Below, in pieces: positions 46,280-58,562 of a stretch of 64,000 nt of DNA (positions are counted from its first letter, which is position 1; the number at the start of each line of letters is the position of its first letter). The notes beneath the pieces were generated by a model. That model was given only the letters and a program-made list of their open reading frames with translations. It did not search any database and had not been told where the DNA came from. The stretch is from Halocaridina rubra (Eukaryota; Arthropoda; Malacostraca; Decapoda; Atyidae), in the NCBI GenBank assembly GCA_037179515.1, contig JAXCGZ010011681.1, positions 1 through 64,000 of the forward strand, read 5' to 3'. The position numbers and the translations under genes are program-made.

Positions 46280-48990
46280 TGAGGCTGGGGACAAGGAATG
46301 TGAGAACAATGTGTTACTGGACTTGACAATACAGAGTTGGACAAGACAAAGAGCATAAAATAAAAAAAACTGAAATTTTTGGTAAACAACTGAATAACCT
46401 GAATGTGTTCATAGCAACTCTCCAGAAAACAAGGCTGGTTGACTCAGGATCAAAGAGAGAAATAAATTATAGCTTCTGAAAGAGCCTTGGACCCAATGAC
46501 CATTTCCTTTATGGAGTCTGCTTTTCTGTTAAGAACAAACTCTTAGCATAAAAAGCATACCACAAGGGCTCTTAGCGAATCAACATCATACAGCTCAGCA
46601 AAAAACTGGTCCAGCACATGTCACCAATGTGTATGCTCCCATACTTACATCTGATAAGGAAATCAAGGACAAGTTCTATGAAGACTTGCACAGCATAGTT
46701 GAGTGGATACCAGCAAATGAACAGATCTTGGAGACTTCATTACAGGAGTCGGTGCAGAACATCGATCATAGTCAATATGTATGGTACTGGGATACTACAT
46801 GAGAATGGACAGAGTCTGCTAGAATTCTACTCATACAACAACCTGTGTATCATCAACACTTCTTACAATGGCAAAGACTGTCACGAAGTTTCATGGTGTT
46901 ATCCTAAATCTGACCACTGGTATCAACTTGACATTGTTTTGGTTTGAAGGCCAAATTTTAATACAGTCAAATTTATAAGATCATGCCACAGCATTTGTTG
47001 CATCACAAACCATCTGCTTGTCATTGCAATGACCAATATCTTATCCATGGAGGTCCACAGAGCGAGAAACCAAGGATATCTAGATTATACGCAGGGAACA
47101 TGAGAACTTCTGATCCAATGGCAGCTTTCAGTAAATAGTTGAAGAGTAAATACAATAACTAGATTTGTTCTCCCCAGATGAGACGTGAACCTGCTTAATC
47201 ACTGCCATGTATGAAATTGCAGTTCAAGTATTTTGGGCTTCAAGAGCTTCAAATTAAGATTGGATTGCCAATGGATTCACAGTGATTCCAATCATAAATG
47301 GAAAACAAAAGTCTTCTTAAATTTCAGCAAGATACCATCACAGCCCACAGTTAATCTGCTACGGAGTGCAAGGCCAAGCTGCAGAAAGAATCACGTCATT
47401 GTGCAAATGAAGATTGGAAAAACCTATGTTCAGACATACAAGAGGTCTCAGAAACAGGAGACAGTGACCATGTATGAGAAGATAAGGATTTCACCACTCA
47501 AGACATCTAATGGAGATTTTATTGTTGATAAAAATCAGCAAATGGATATATGGACTGAGCACTATTCAAGTCTTTACTCATAAACATGAACAGTGGATGA
47601 TAGTGTAGAGAATACCGTTCCCCTACTACTACAGATGACAAAAGTGGATATGGAGCCCACGGTAGATGAACTGATCTAGGCTATATATGAGCTTTCAAAT
47701 GGCAAATCATCTGGTTTTGACAATATATTACCCAAAATACTAAAAGGAGATACATCTGCATAGAGTCCTGATTCTCTTTTGATGACAGGGTGAAGTTCCC
47801 CAAAGATGAAAATATTGTGACTCCGTACAAGAACAAAGGGGAGAAAGGTGTAATAATTTCAGAGACATCGCTTTGCTCAACATCACTGGAAGAGAATTTG
47901 TTCATGTCATCTTCAGTATGGCTTCAGGTCCAGTAGATCCACCATAAACATGATCTTTTCATCACATCAAATACAAGAGAAATGTCGTGGGCAAGGAAAG
48001 CCACTTCATATAGCTTGCGTGAATTTTACCAAAGCCTTTGACACAGTAGTCAGTGAGGACTGTATATGGTAAGTGACAGAAATAAATGTCTTCCCACACT
48101 TCTCCAACTATTTATCTCCTTACATGAGGATATGAAAGCTAGTGTCCAGTTTGATGGCTTAACATCAGATGGCTTTGATTTCAGCAGTTGAGTTAAGCAA
48201 GGGTGTGTCCTGGCACCCACCCTCTTTGGAATTTATTTTGATGTTTTCCTTTGGTGTTCTTTTCTTACATCTCCCAGTGATGTTCTTCATCATTTGAGGA
48301 TGGATGACTTGCCATACAACTTGGCATTTATGAAGGCAAAATCTATAACCAATACATCCACAGTCAGGGATCTTCTCTGCACTAATGATGCAGCACTCGC
48401 TACCCATAGTGAATCAACATTATAGACAATGATGAATCTTTTCAAGAGTATGGATAACATTCTCTCTTGTCAGCAGCATCAAGTACATATGTAGCACTGC
48501 TCCAGGCAACATCATACTAGACAATAAACCACTTAAAGATGTCAAGAAATTCTGCTACCTCAGATGCACAATCACTTCCTTTGTGTCCCTGGATGAAGAG
48601 TTAAATATAAAAAATGGCAAAGGATCAACAACTTTTGGGAAGCTTGTGAAGAGATTATGGGACAACAAAATCCTAATAAAAAAATTATGAAGTATATGTC
48701 CTGAGCACTCTTCTGCATGAAGCAGACACCTGGACAACATACTCAGTGCAGGAAAGACAATTGAATACTTTCCATCTGAGATGCTTCTGGCAGATCCTGG
48801 GTATCAAAAGGCAAGATAAGATATAAAGCACTGAAGTCCTCACTCGGAGCACAGCTTCCAAGCATGATGTCCATCCTTGGCAAGAAAAGACTCAGATGGT
48901 TGGGAAGACAAATTCAAGCAGCATGATCAAATGCCACACTGATTGGTGACAATGGGAACATAGAACTGAATAAAGAACAGCATGGAATCA
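46280..48990 (+). pseudogene. Endonuclease-RT ORF of RTE D, heavily decayed
   Basis: The endonuclease is readable across frames: TRNVRTM near 46295, then frame 46699-46947 with ENGQSLLEFYSYNNLCI, HEVSWCYPKSDHWYQLD and IVLV. The linker frame is 47233-47583 (ISPLKTSNGDFIVDK). The RT is in fragments with NFTKAFDTVVSED near 48025, SKGCVLAPTLFGIYFD near 48200 (broken frame) and TNDAALATHS near 48385, where FADD has become TNDA. The C-terminal part has FCYLRCTITSF, WTTYSVQERQLNTFHLR and WLGRQIQAA. It cannot be functional. Confidence 0.8.
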
Positions 48991-49359
48991 ACAGTGGAAA
49001 AAAGAAGAGTTACCCAGCTAGAGTAAGACTGAAATTCAGCTTTCCAAGCCAATCTGACAAAAAGAATGGGGAAACAAGTTCAACTGAGGGGCTCCTTCAG
49101 CTCTCCCAGGGTCTGGAACAGGGTTTGCTTGACAAACACAGGAATAAATACTCATAAACAAAAATGCTGAAGACAGCCTGAAATAGGCATTGCAGCATCA
49201 AACTACTTGTGCTGTCTGTAAAGGCTAAAAGCCATACATAAAGAGTATAAAGTCAACTGCAATTAACAAACCTCAGAGAAATTTATATTAGACTTGGTAC
49301 CACTTCAGCGTTCATGCTGATTCATTACCTGTACTGTATTGTACTCTAACCTAACTAAA

Positions 49360-49942
49360 ATAATTTTTTATTTATGAATGTGACACAGGTACAGGCAAGA
49401 AAACAGTCCTCATCAAATCGGGGCACCAGGAAAACATTAAGACAAAAGCAGAAGTTTAAGGACAAGCCAGAAATAAAGGAATGATACACAATAGGAAAAG
49501 GCATGGTTGTAAGAATAATCGAAGTAATGAAGCCTAGAGATATGGCAGGATTAGGCCCTGAGATGATGATAGATCTGCTTTTTGAAGGGAGATAAGTTAT
49601 AAGAAATAGGAGTCTGGAGGTGGATGGGAAGAAGCAGTCACTACATAGACCAATCTGCGAGCTACAAATCTCCACAGAGTACCTGTGAGACGAAATCCCT
49701 TGATGAGTCTTAAATGGCCTTAGCAGCGGGTGGAGGGATGTAACTGGCCAACTCATCAGAGCAGCTATGGAAATAGTAACGACAGAAAAGAGAGAGGCAT
49801 GATACCTTTCGACGAAGAGGAAAGAAAATCCATATTAGAAGATGAGTCGGATTGCCTTAGATTCTACCCTATCAAGGAGATATGTATAAGAAGAAACACT
49901 CCATATGTGTGAGCGGTATTCTAAGCAGGGACAGATAAAACC
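49360..49942 (-). mobile_element. Family B LINE copy B2, 5' truncated
   Basis: Minus-strand 3' fragment of about 580 bp. It starts with the LINE B 3' end (TTTATGAATGTGACACAGG on the plus strand) and covers the C-terminal region (compare GAAGAAGCAGTCACT and CCACACAGTACCTGTGAG in B1). It breaks near GTATTCTAAGCAGGGACAG. Confidence 0.85.
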
Positions 49943-50282
49943 TCTAATTTAATGATGATTCATATATAACAAATTAAACAATATGTCATTAAATATCATT
50001 CTCCAGAGACATGTAGGCTGCCACCAAATGTGGTATGCTGTTTAAGTACTATATGGCATTATTGGGTGGGTAGAGTCGAGACATGCAGATACCAGCTGGA
50101 GGGTAGTCTAAAGAAACCCAAATGATCCTCCTGCACTTCATTTTGGCTTCCGAAATCAGAATTTTCATGCTCATTCTCTGTACTCTTGTAAGATCATATT
50201 GAATTGTTACATCTTCATACTCCCACTTTCCTTTTAATTTCCTCGTTGCCGCAAGAATATCATACTTAGCCATAACAGTATT
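49943..50282. other. Unassigned sequence with a possible LINE ORF1 C-terminal fragment
   Basis: The minus-strand frame 50049-50285 reads VMAKYDILAATRKLKGKWEY and EDVTIQYDLTR. This faintly resembles the C-terminal domain of L1/Tx1-type ORF1 proteins (ARK-rich helix, then I-x-I-Y-x-D). The match is weak and I would not rely on it. Confidence 0.25.
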
Positions 50283-51490
50283 CACCCCAACAGATTGCAG
50301 AGATAGAAGCTCAAGGGCCGGTATTAGAGAACATCAACCTTACAGCCGCAGAGGTATGCAAAGCGCTGATGGATTTAGATGTTCATAAAGCTACAGGTCC
50401 TGATGACATATGCCCTCATGTGCTTAAAAAATGCGCAAACTCAATATCAGTGGTACTAAGTGTCATATTTAAAAAGTCACTGGAGGCACGGGAGATTCCA
50501 AGATGCTGGAAACAAGCAAACGTGATACCTATCTTCAAAAAAGGAAGGAGGGATATGGCTCTAAAGTATGGACCAGTTTCCTTGACCAGCATAGTTTGCA
50601 AAGTTATGGAGAAACTACTAAGGAAACATATTTCTCTTCACTTGGAATCCTTCAACTTTATGTCAGTGAGACAACATGGCTCCAGAGAAGGTAGATCAAC
50701 AGTGACAAACTTATTAGAATTTTATGATGAGGTAAGCCAAATCTTTCAGGAAAGAGAGGGCTGGGCAGATTGCATATTCCTAGACTTCCAGAAAGCGTTT
50801 GACACTGTTCCACATGGGAGACTTATTAGGAAGCTGCAAGCAATGGCAAGGATAGGTGGAAATGTCTTGGAATGGATAAAAACTTACTTAGAAGGAAGGG
50901 AACAGAGGGTTAGAGTAAGACACTCAGTGTCTGAATGGAGAAGAGTTAGTAGTGGAATTCCACAAGGTTCAGTTTTAGGGCCACTTTTGTTCCTTGCATA
51001 TGTAAATGACCTACCAAAGTCTGTAAATTCATTCATGAATATGTTTGCAGATGATGCAAAGATTGTGAAGAACGTAGGAAACGAGAACAATGGTAGAGAA
51101 CTTCAGGAAGATCTAAATAGTCTGCATGAGTGGTCAGGAAAGTGGCTAATGAAATTCAATACTTCAAAATGTAAGGTAATGAGAATGGGTACAAGTGCAA
51201 GAATGCCCAAGCTTGACTACTCGGTGGCTGGAGTACAGTTTCAAGAGAAAGAAAATGAGAGAGATCTAGGAGTAAATATACTGGCAGATTTGTCTCTAGA
51301 AGTACATATAAATGGCATAGTAAGGGCAGCATATGCCTTCTTATCAAATGTAAGGGTAGCTGTCAGGCACATGGACAAGGAAATGTTCAGAAATATTTAT
51401 GTAACCCAAGTGAGGCCGAAACTCGAATATGCAGCCCCCTTTTTTAATCCGCACTTGAAAAAGCACATAGCTAAGCTTGAAAAAGTTCAA
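50283..51490 (+). mobile_element. Family A LINE copy A16, left part
   Basis: Plus-strand copy 5' truncated at the start of the RT domain (QQIAEIEAQGPVLEN). It is interrupted at AAAAAGTTCAA by A17; the remaining part is at 54970-55330. About 11 bp of A16 (AGACATGCCAC) is absent at the insertion point. Confidence 0.9.
50369..51490 (+). pseudogene. ORF2 RT of A16, cut by A17
   Basis: The RT is open from the truncation to the A17 insertion. Motifs: VIPIFKKGRRDMALKYGPVS (Y-G in place of Y-R), FLDFQKAFDTVPHG, SGIPQGSVLGPLLF and FADD near 51047. The frame continues artificially into antisense A17 sequence to 51619. The C-terminal domain lies in the right part beyond A17. Confidence 0.85.
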
Positions 51491-51577
51491 ATAAATTTTT
51501 GTGATTACCTAATTGTATGTACGGGAAAGAGCCCAAAGCTCGTATCTTCCCGTCTCCTCATTGGTTCCATTTTATAC

Positions 51578-54410
51578 TTAGTCATACTTATCATACCTGT
51601 CCTTAAAACTATGGATTGAGATAGCATTAACTACCTCCTCGCTTAGCCAATTCCAATTATCAACTACTCTTACACTGAAAAAGTATTTCCTTACATCCTG
51701 CAAAGAAGTTTTCTTACGAAGCTTCAAACTATGACCTCTAGTTCTAGAGCCAGCCATATCAAAATATCGATCCCTATCCACTCTATCATAACCATGAAGG
51801 AATTTAAAGACTGTCACCATATCCCCCCTCAATCTTATAGCTTCGAGTGATGGTAAGTCTAATTCCCTCAGCCTCTCAACATAACTAAGATTGCGTATTT
51901 CTGGCACCAGTTTCGTGGCATGTCTTTGAACTTTTTCAAGCTTAGCTATGTGCTTTTTCAAGTGCGGATTCCAAAAGGGGGCTGCATATTCGAGTTTTGG
52001 CCTCACATAGGTTACATAAATATTTCTGAACATTTCCTTGTCCATGTGCCTGAAGGCTACCCTTACATTTGATAAGAATGCATATGCTGCCCTTACTATG
52101 CCATTTATATGTATTTCTGGAGACAAAGCTGCCAGTATGTTTACTCCTAGATCTCTCTCATTTTCTGTCTCTTGAAGTTGTACTCCAGCCACCGAGTAGT
52201 CAAGCTTGGGCCTTCTTGCACTTGTACCCATTCTCATTACCTTACATTTTGAAGTATTGAATTTCATTAGCCACTTTTCTGACCACTCATGCAGATTATT
52301 TAGATCCTCTTGAAGTTCTCTACCATTGTTCTCGTTTTTTACTTTCTTCACAATCTTTGTATCATCTGCAAACATATTCATGAATGAATTTACAGACTCT
52401 GGTAGGTCATTTACATATACAAGGAACAAAAGTGGCCCTAAAACTGAATTCTGTGGAACTCCACTACTAACTAACTTCTCCATTCACACACTGAGTGTCT
52501 TACTCTAACCCTCTGTTCCCTTCCTTCTAAGTAAGTTTTTATCCATTCCAAAACATTTCCACCTATTCTAGCCATTGATTGCAGCTTCCTAATAAATCTC
52601 CCATGTGGAACAGTGTCAAACGCTCTCTGGAAGTCTAGGAATATGCAATCTGCCCAGCCCTCTCTTTCCTGTAAGATTTGGCTTACCTCATCATAATATT
52701 CTAATAAGTTTGTTACTGTTGATCTACCTTCTCTGAAGCCATGTTGCCTCACTGACAAAAAGTTGAAGGAATCAAAGTGAAGAGAGATATGTTTCCTTAG
52801 TAGTTTCTCCATAACTTTGCAAACTATGCTGGTCAAGGAAACTGGTCTATAGTTCAGAGCCGTATCCCTCCTTCCCTTTTTGAAGATAGGTATCACATTT
52901 GCTTGTTTCCAGCATCTTGGAATCTCCCCCGACTCCAGTGACTCCTTAAATATGATACTTAGTACCAGTGATATTATGTTTGCGCATTTTTTAAGCACAT
53001 GAGGGGATATGTCATCAGGACCTGTAGCTTCATGAACATCTAAATCCATCAGCGCTTTGCATACCTCTGTGGCTGTAAGGTTGATGTTCTCTAATACCGG
53101 CCCTTGAACTTCTATCACTGCAATCTGAGGGGGTGGGGTATTTTCTACTGTAAATACTGACTGAAACTCCTTGTTCAATTCTTTGCAGATCTCTTCATCC
53201 GTCTCAGTGATGCTTCCATCCGCTCTCTTTAGCCTTAAAACCTGTTCTTTTACCTTCAGTTTTCCTCTGATAAAGCTGTGGAAAAGCTTGGGATTTTCTT
53301 TAGCCTTCCTGGTGATGTCCCTCTCATAGTCTCTCTCTGCCTCTCTCCTTTTACTTAGGTAGTCATTTCTTGCTCTTTTGTAGGTTTGCCAGGCATTTAT
53401 GTTTTTTTTTCCTCCTATACCTTTTCCAGCATTTGTCTCTCCACTCCTTAGTTCTTTTACACCCATTATCGAACCATTTCTCTCTGGCATGAATTATACC
53501 TACTTTGGTGACAGGTATGCAGCAATCTACTATCTTCCCATATTTCTCACAAAAGATGTCATACATTTCTTGTACAGATTTGTTGTAAAATAAGGTTCTC
53601 CAGTCAATAACTGCAAAAAGCTCATTCATTTTGATGTAATCTCCTTTCGGATAGTTCCTCCTCATGTCCTCAGTGCCTCTACTCTCAGGAAGAATATCTT
53701 CAATGATATACTCCATCAACAACACACAGTGGTCACTCTTTCCAATTGGTGGTTCATACTCAATTTTTTCAATATCCAACACATTATCTGTGAACACTAG
53801 ATCAAGTAGTGATGGCTCATCCCCACCCCTGGCCCTTGTTGGTTCCATTACATGTTGGTGTAGGAAATTCCCTTGTACACAATCTAGGAATCTTGCCCCG
53901 AATGAGTCCTCACCACTGTGTGGGTCAAGATTTATCCAATCTATCTCTTTATGATTAAAGTCTCCCATAATCAAAATCCTACATTTTTTTCCCGTGCCAT
54001 GTTAACAACTGAGTTTATGACTCCAATAGTACCTATATGACTTTCCTCATAAACTTTAAACCTATTTTGGTTCCTTGGTGGGTTGTATACAACAGTTATT
54101 ATAATGCTCTCTGACCCAGTATTTATGCGAGCAATAAGAAATTCCTTGAACTCACTTTCTATAGCCAAGTTTATTTCTTCAACTTGAATCTTTTCACTTA
54201 TGAGCAGTGCTATCCCTCCACCAGTCCTCTCATATCTTTCAACCCTTAGTATTCTGAAACCCTTTGGAAAAACTGTGACACTGTTTATGTCCTCACTCAA
54301 CTTAGTCTCTGTAATTGCTACTATATCTGCCTTACTGTTGTGAATCCTATCTTTTAATTCTACTGCCTTACCAGCTAATCCATCAGCACTTGTGTAAAAC
54401 AATCTTAATG
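51578..54410 (-). pseudogene. ORF2 of A17, small frameshifts
   Basis: Full endonuclease and RT in overlapping frames 53971-54402, 53363-53974, 52471-53490 and 51578-52483. Motifs: ITETKLSED, YNPPRNQ, IMGDFNHKEIDW, GKSDHCVLL, FLDFQRAFDTVPHG, SGVPQNSVLGPLLF (G to N) and FADD. Breaks are length changes in T-runs near 53985 and 53401 and a 2-bp gain near 52473 (ACTAACTAAC). The endonuclease start and the T6 run at 53764 are intact, which shows what A5 has lost. Confidence 0.88.
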
Positions 54411-54969
54411 AGGCCCCATCCCCTGATCTTCTGTCATTATCTTCTTTATCTCCCCTTTGTCTGGAAGAACTCTGTAATGAAAATTTTTCTTCTCTTCTTC
54501 ATTTCTTTCATCATTTAACCTTCTTGCCTCTTGCAACAAGTTTTTGATCTTTCCCATCTCTTCCTGTGTTCTGTATCGTCTAATGAACACTTCTTTGAAT
54601 TCTTGAAGGTCTTTGAGACTTTATTTTTCTCAACAATATTTCCCTACATGTTTCCCCTCTCTCAAAGGTTACTTTTGTTGGTCTCGGCCTTCCTTCCCTC
54701 GAATATTTACCTAGTTGGTGTATGTTTACAATATCCTCAGGACCACATACTACTCCAAGCTTTCTTATCAGGTCTACAACCCTAGCTTTATTTTCTTCAA
54801 GTCTCCCCTGCCATGTTGGCTCCTGGGATTCGCTTATGCCTGAGATTACCACTGTCTTCTCCTTATCAAGTGCCTGTCTGATGAGTGGGTTTGCCCTTTC
54901 CATCACAACGTCTTTCATTTTTTCGATTACTGTCTCTTTATAGTCAACTGTTTGTATGTTTTCCAGTGC
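54405..54969 (-). pseudogene. ORF1 C-terminal half of A17
   Basis: Frames 54580-54918 and 54405-54590 give the second half of ORF1 (KTVVISGISESQEPTWQG, PEDIVNIHQLGKYSREG, QEARRLNDERNEEEKKNF). One frameshift in the KKS/KIKS T-run region near 54620 separates them. The slippery heptamer is in phase at 54480-54486. Confidence 0.85.
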
Positions 54970-55330
54970 AGAAACTGGTACCAGAAATACGCAATCTCAG
55001 TTATGATGAGAGGCTGAAGGAATTAGACTTACCATCACTTGAAGCTAGAAGAGTGAGGGGGGGGATATGGTGACAGTCTTTAAATTCCTTCATGGTTTTG
55101 ATAGAGTGGATAGCAATCGATATATTGATATGACTGGCTCTAGAACTAGAGGTCATAGTTTGAAGCTTCGTAAGAAAACTTCTTTGCAGGATGTGAGGAA
55201 ATACTTTTCCAGTGTAAGAGTAGTTGATAATTGGAATTGGCTAAGCGAGGAGGTAGTTAATGCTATCTCAATCCATAATTTTAAGGACAGGTATGATAAG
55301 TATCATCCTGTAAACACAATTAGGTAATCA
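54970..55330 (+). mobile_element. Family A LINE copy A16, right part
   Basis: Continues A16 from GAAACTGGTACCAG through the ORF2 C-terminus (55067-55327) to a tail unit. A deletion removes most of the 3' UTR (ATCATCCTGTAAACACAATT). A G-run gain near 55060 (GAGGGGGGG) shifts the frame. Confidence 0.9.
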
Positions 55331-56781
55331 TATACAAGTAGAGGCCTCGGTTTTGGTGCATTTACCTGGTATTTGCCCAGGCTTACTATTTTCATAATAG
55401 TACCTGGTCGTAGGTCTACTTCCAATCTCTCGTATTAATTTTGTGCTTCTATTGATTATGATTTTTTTTTTTTAGCTTAACCATGCTGGATTGGCAACAA
55501 ATGCTAAAAAATACCAAAGGTTTGTATTGTAATTCCTTGGAAGTTTTGGGAAAGTTATAAAGGTTTATCATATCCAATCAATGAGTGAATAATAACATAA
55601 AGCTCCCATTCGTTTGTTTACAACAAAAATTCCAACATATTAAAGAGCTCGCTTGGAGTGTATGTATTAGAGAACTAATTTTTACAGAATGAAAGTGTCT
55701 GCTTCTCCACTCTAGGCTTTTACATTATATTTGAAATAAAGTGGAAACGACAACATTCATATTTTTAGATATACACAGGCAAGTAATATGATGTTATTGC
55801 AATTCAAGAAATCGTGAATATTAACGAACTATATAATAGAAGGAACACATCTTGGCCGCATTCCTGGCTTAGTTTTCACGGACATAAGTCTGCCGAGCAA
55901 ATCAAACGCAACTTTCTGGGTGATTTGTTCCAGCATCACACACGTGTCAGTGACGCAGTAGTTTGCTAAGGGTATGTGGACGTTTAAGGTAAAGGTACGA
56001 AGAGATTATAGGATAAGGCTTGGGTGGTTTTTAATTTAGGTTTTACCCATGCAATGCCACCGAACATTCCTATTTCTAAACTTATCTGTCTATACAGCAA
56101 ATATTATGTGCGCCTAAAGGCCCTATCACACTGACACATTTTTCAGGCAACATCAGGAAGTGTAAAATCATTTTACTCAACAAATCGTTAGGGAGTATAT
56201 CACATGGCTCTCAGTGGTAAATAACAAATCAAACGACCATCTAGCGGGAACATACAACAATTCTGAGAGTTGATAAGCGGAACTTAAAAGACAGATGAGA
56301 TGAGTCATTCAATTTTAACTCTTGGATTGTTTGGTATAGCGCATCACGGAGAAGGGAAGGAAAAGGTAATAGGAATAGAAGGATATGGACAAGGCAATGG
56401 CTAGAAAGAATATGGCAGTTCACAACCTAAATGTAAACAAACCCCGAAAATAAATCAAAGTTTCATGTTCATATTTGATAATATACCTCACTAAACATAT
56501 TACAAAAACACAAAATTATATATTTTATGAAGAGTACTTGCTATAGAAATTCATTGACTGTTGCTTTTGCCCAGTTTGTTAGGCATTTTTTATAATTTTC
56601 GAAAACAGGTACGGTTGGCGGAAATCTATGGTTTTGGGCAACATGCCGTTGCGTAACAGCATCTTTGCCGACGGTTTATGCACCACTGCATCCAGTTCGA
56701 ATTTATGGGTAATTTTGTGTTTTCTATTAGTTGGAATAGAATAGAATCCATTAGCAAAACCAAAACATATTATAATGCAAC
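55331..56781. other. Unassigned unique-looking sequence
   Basis: About 1.45 kb with no long frame or element I can name. An imperfect fold-back surrounds 55340-55425 (TTACCTGG ... CCAGG and TACCTGG). Near 56116, AAAGGCCCTATCACACTGAC resembles a Harbinger-type end but has no partner. Confidence 0.4.
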
Positions 56782-56783
56782 TA

Positions 56784-57942
56784 CAGTAATCCCTCGTTCA
56801 TCGCGAGTGTTACGTTCCGGGACCACCCGCGATAGGTGAAAATCCGCAAAGTAGCAGCACCATTTTTATTAAAGGTATTTTACTTTTATTTTTACCTCTA
56901 TAAACCCTCCCTGCACTGTTAACAACTCACCCTTTATTAATAACAATGTGCTAGCGTAAATTTATGAGTGTGACAGGTAAGTTTACCATAAATAACAGCG
57001 TGCAAGCCTAAAGCTATATGAACGTGATGGGTAAGTTTACCATGAATGACGTGATGATGACGTTTACATACTGCACAGCCAATGACAGCTTTACGGCTGC
57101 TCTTTGCGAGAGAAGAACATGTTAATGGGGAGTTGCTGTCGCTGTTTCTTCTTTTGTGCAAAGATGGTCTTGTAAGGATTCATAGCATCGTCGACAATAT
57201 TGCAGAAGTGCACCAAACGAACCATATCATCGTCCCACTCCTGCGGGACAATGTAGCGAACAGTAGATTCGTTGATGCCGACAGCCGAATAACTTCTTCC
57301 TTCCTTCAGCATATCTAACAGTTTTGCCTTATCTGCTATGGTCAACATCTTCCTTTGCCGCTTAGGCTCACTACCAGAAGCCTTAGAAGATGAAGGATAC
57401 TTGGGCAGCATTGCAGGGGTTGAAATAAAGCAAAACTTTCTAAGAAAAACACAAGCACAACGTATTGAGAGGCACAATGCGAAAGGCGCACATGTGAGTA
57501 ACAGAATGGGTGAGGTGAGACAATGGAAGATGCTGGAAGAATCTAGCTTCAATCAAAGAGCCAAGAATACAGAACACAATTCTGTGATTCATCATCTCCC
57601 ACCCATTAGCCAATAGCATCCTGTGTACTATCTCACGTAGGTGCGACCCTTTGCGTTTTCCAAGACGCAGATACCGGTATCGTATTTTATATGGTGCAAT
57701 ACTGTGAGTTACATGTTTAAATTTATGTTTTTTATTTTTTTTACTGTTTTATTATTCTTAGGCTAGGAATTTTATTTTATCAATAAAATAATGAAAATAC
57801 TGGAAATGTTAATATTTCCACATATCGTGGATTCCCGCGATATACCCAATATTCTGCGATATGAAAAACATATGCTCGCCATAAAAACCTGCGATGCACT
57901 GAATTCGCGGAAGGTGAATAGCGATATAGCAAGGGATTACTG
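56784..57942. mobile_element. Internally deleted Tigger (pogo group) transposon
   Basis: Terminal inverted repeats CAGTAATCCCTCG (left) and, on the other strand, CAGTAATCCCTTG (right), flanked by TA target duplications at 56782-56783 and 57943-57944. Both ends have the TCGC/CGCGA-rich subterminal sequence typical of Tigger (GTTACGTTCCGGGACCACCC). At 1159 bp it is under half the usual 2.5 kb. It encodes a 106-aa remnant on the minus strand. Confidence 0.9.
57091..57411 (-). CDS. Tigger mini-transposase: N-terminal HTH joined to C-terminus, no DDE core
   Basis: 106 aa from the ATG at 57411 (MLPKYPSSS); upstream in-frame codons lie outside homology, so this start is preferred. The N-terminus KRQRKMLTIADKAKLLDMLK then GRSYSAVGINESTVRYI matches the CENP-B/psq-type helix-turn-helix of Tigger transposases, although about four residues (usually RHYG) are missing after AVG. 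Directly after this comes QEWDDDMVRLVHFCNIVDDA then MNPYKTIFAQKKKQRQQL, which matches the transposase C-terminus. The DDE catalytic domain is deleted but the frame is maintained. It cannot catalyse transposition; it might bind the termini if the HTH still folds. Confidence 0.7.
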   Translation of the reverse strand: MLPKYPSSSKASGSEPKRQRKMLTIADKAKLLDMLKEGRSYSAVGINESTVRYIVPQEWDDDMVRLVHFCNIVDDAMNPYKTIFAQKKKQRQQLPINMFFSRKEQP

Positions 57943-57944
57943 TA

Positions 57945-58258
57945 CAGTTCCTGTATGAATGTAGTAGGATATTAAAAAATGCCTCTGAAACAGGATTCAT
58001 AAACATATTGATGGCTATCACGACTGTGAAACTTTAAATTTCACTGACAAGTGTATACTGTAACAGTATGTAGGCTACTGAAAAAATCTTTATTTTATAG
58101 TTTAAAACCTGAACATGCCATGGAGGATTTTCTGTATATAATGACCTTCAAAAGTAGAATCATCCTAACTTGGAAATCCTGTCACGGCTTCAGTAGAAGC
58201 GCACAAATAATATTTAAACTATTTCCCTTATCAATAACAAATATCACATGAATTAGTA
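57945..58258. other. Unassigned AT-rich sequence
   Basis: Short spacer between the Tigger and the Tigger-like MITE; nothing recognised. Confidence 0.4.
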
Positions 58259-58260
58259 TA

Positions 58261-58557
58261 CAGATACACCCCAACTTACGAACAAGTTAGGTTCCAGTAG
58301 AATTTTTCGAAAGTTGTGGTTAGCTAAAAAAAAAGTACTGATCAATATATACATATACAGTACTCGACTGTACAGTACTTAGGCTAAAGACACTTAATTA
58401 CTACATAAAACATAAAGTATATAATATTAATAAATTCTACTACAGTAATAATAATGTACTAATACAGTATAGTACAGTAATACATGCATAATACATGGGT
58501 AGATAATGGGTAAATTTTTGTTTGTATCTTGGTTGTTCGTAAGTTTAGGAGCTTCTG
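58261..58557. mobile_element. Tigger-like MITE
   Basis: About 300 bp with inverted ends: left CAGATACACCCCAACTTACG then AACAAG, right (other strand) CAGAAGCTCCTAAACTTACG then AACAACC. The left end follows TA. The ACTTACGAAC block is typical of a Tigger subfamily and recurs at 59609 in the larger Tigger. The interior has TACAGTACT palindromes and no frame. The right boundary is uncertain by a few bases. Confidence 0.55.
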
Positions 58558-58562
58558 TGTAT

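Larger units (their letters stand above)
44551..49340 (+). mobile_element. Family D (RTE-type LINE), near full length, split by a Harbinger-like element
   Basis: Plus-strand element, about 3.3 kb net. The 5' end GGAGGGTGGCAGTTACGGG at 44551 continues to GGTAACAGTAA, is interrupted by 44596-46070, and resumes with AGGTGCCACAGG. It then carries 5' UTR (CAAGTCTGGCTGCTCCTATT), endonuclease, RT and C-terminal domain. It belongs to the widespread RTE group often annotated as craniofacial development protein 2-like. Its 3' limit is uncertain and placed just before B2. Many stops show an old copy. Confidence 0.8.
51501..54969 (-). mobile_element. Family A LINE copy A17, inserted in A16 in opposite orientation
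   Basis: A 3.47-kb minus-strand copy with one tail unit at 51501, 3' UTR, nearly whole ORF2 and the C-terminal half of ORF1. It is truncated in ORF1 at 54969. Very similar to A5. A 10-bp filler (ATAAATTTTT) lies between the A16 break and the A17 tail. Confidence 0.95.

Noticed and set aside
51501..54969. A16 right part (54970-55330) as an independent LINE copy
   Set aside because: It continues A16 in consensus order across the A17 insertion with only about 11 bp missing, so it is one split copy.
56116..56150. Harbinger-like terminus AAAGGCCCTATCACACTGAC
   Set aside because: No matching inverted end or target duplication was found within 1.5 kb, so I did not call an element.
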